Shown here: positions 34,388-34,449 of the stretch, piece after piece
How the letters are laid out: every line of letters begins with the position of its first letter
How positions within the stretch are numbered: the stretch's first letter is position 1
Program-made: the position numbers and the translations under genes
The notes under the pieces: model-generated
Told to the model about the DNA's origin: nothing
Database searches by the model: none
The model's input: only the letters and a program-made list of their open reading frames with translations
Assembly: GCA_027451405.1 (NCBI GenBank)
Contig: DAIDJM010000037.1
Span: 1 to 34,449 of the forward strand
Direction: 5' to 3'
Length of the DNA: 34,449 nucleotides
Source of the DNA: Acetobacteraceae bacterium
GTDB taxonomy: Bacteria; Pseudomonadota; Alphaproteobacteria; Acetobacterales; Acetobacteraceae

Positions 34388-34449
34388 CGTAATGGGGTCT
34401 TGGGGCCTTCCGGCCCCAGCGGAGTGCAGAGGCAGCGCCTCTGCCCGCC
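34388..34449 (+). repeat. Dispersed double-hairpin repeat, copy I (cut by window end)
   Basis: CGTAATGGGGTCT, hairpin 1 (TGGGGCC/GGCCCCA), hairpin 2 (GCAGAGGC agc GCCTCTGC) and the start of the tail CCGCC at the edge. It is nearly identical to copy A read in reverse. Confidence 0.85.

Overview
The window is GC-rich DNA from an alphaproteobacterium, most plausibly of the Acetobacteraceae (Acidiphilium/Acidocella/Rhodopila-like). This rests on base composition, gene content (PPi-type phosphofructokinase, a His/Lys/Ser-rich acid-shock-like secreted protein, RhlG-like reductase) and the style of the intergenic repeats. Family placement is inference; the class is fairly secure. No phage, integrase, transposase or CRISPR array was seen.

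Layout. 1-6326 (minus strand) is one tight operon: a type I secretion ABC transporter with a catalytically dead C39-like domain, its HlyD-type adaptor, a Sel1-repeat protein and a TPR/beta-sandwich protein that runs off the left edge. 6518-9396 (plus) has a GNAT acetyltransferase, a small secreted His-rich protein and leuA. 9406-10079 is a low-GC orphan gene bracketed by inverted copies of a dispersed palindromic repeat. 10089-12225 (minus) has a polytopic membrane protein and two glycine-zipper lipoproteins. 12403-16901 (plus) is the cell-shape operon mreB-mreC-mreD-mrdA, followed not by rodA but by two near-identical 121-nt A/T-rich structured repeats (16908-17198). 17223-20697 holds a DUF2306-like membrane protein (minus), a bilobal retropepsin-like protease (plus) and gltX (minus). 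21007-22208 (plus) is an unrecognised gene pair; the second encodes four tandem copies of a cationic helix module separated by acidic linkers. 22291-24374 (minus) is purD-panB, 24434-26741 (plus) xseA and an SDR reductase, 26784-26859 a tRNA-Lys(UUU). 26995-29692 is a divergent csoR/copA copper module with its operator between. 29919-33475 (plus) has PPi-dependent phosphofructokinase, an OmpA-family lipoprotein and an MFS exporter. The right end has a long three-way-junction palindrome and a second low-GC orphan gene, PD-(D/E)XK nuclease-like, followed by another dispersed repeat.

What ties it together. The core genes are ordinary housekeeping (cell wall elongation, leucine, pantothenate and purine synthesis, tRNA charging, DNA repair). 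The unusual layer is between them. A dispersed repeat (about ten copies, three of them partial or degenerate) has two hairpins, the second of which changes sequence while keeping its pairing, and a fixed tail carrying GGAGG. In three places a reversed and a forward copy face each other; in one of those the space between holds a foreign-looking gene. The four-repeat cationic/acidic protein at 21567-22208 and the paired repeat architecture are the best candidates for something undescribed.
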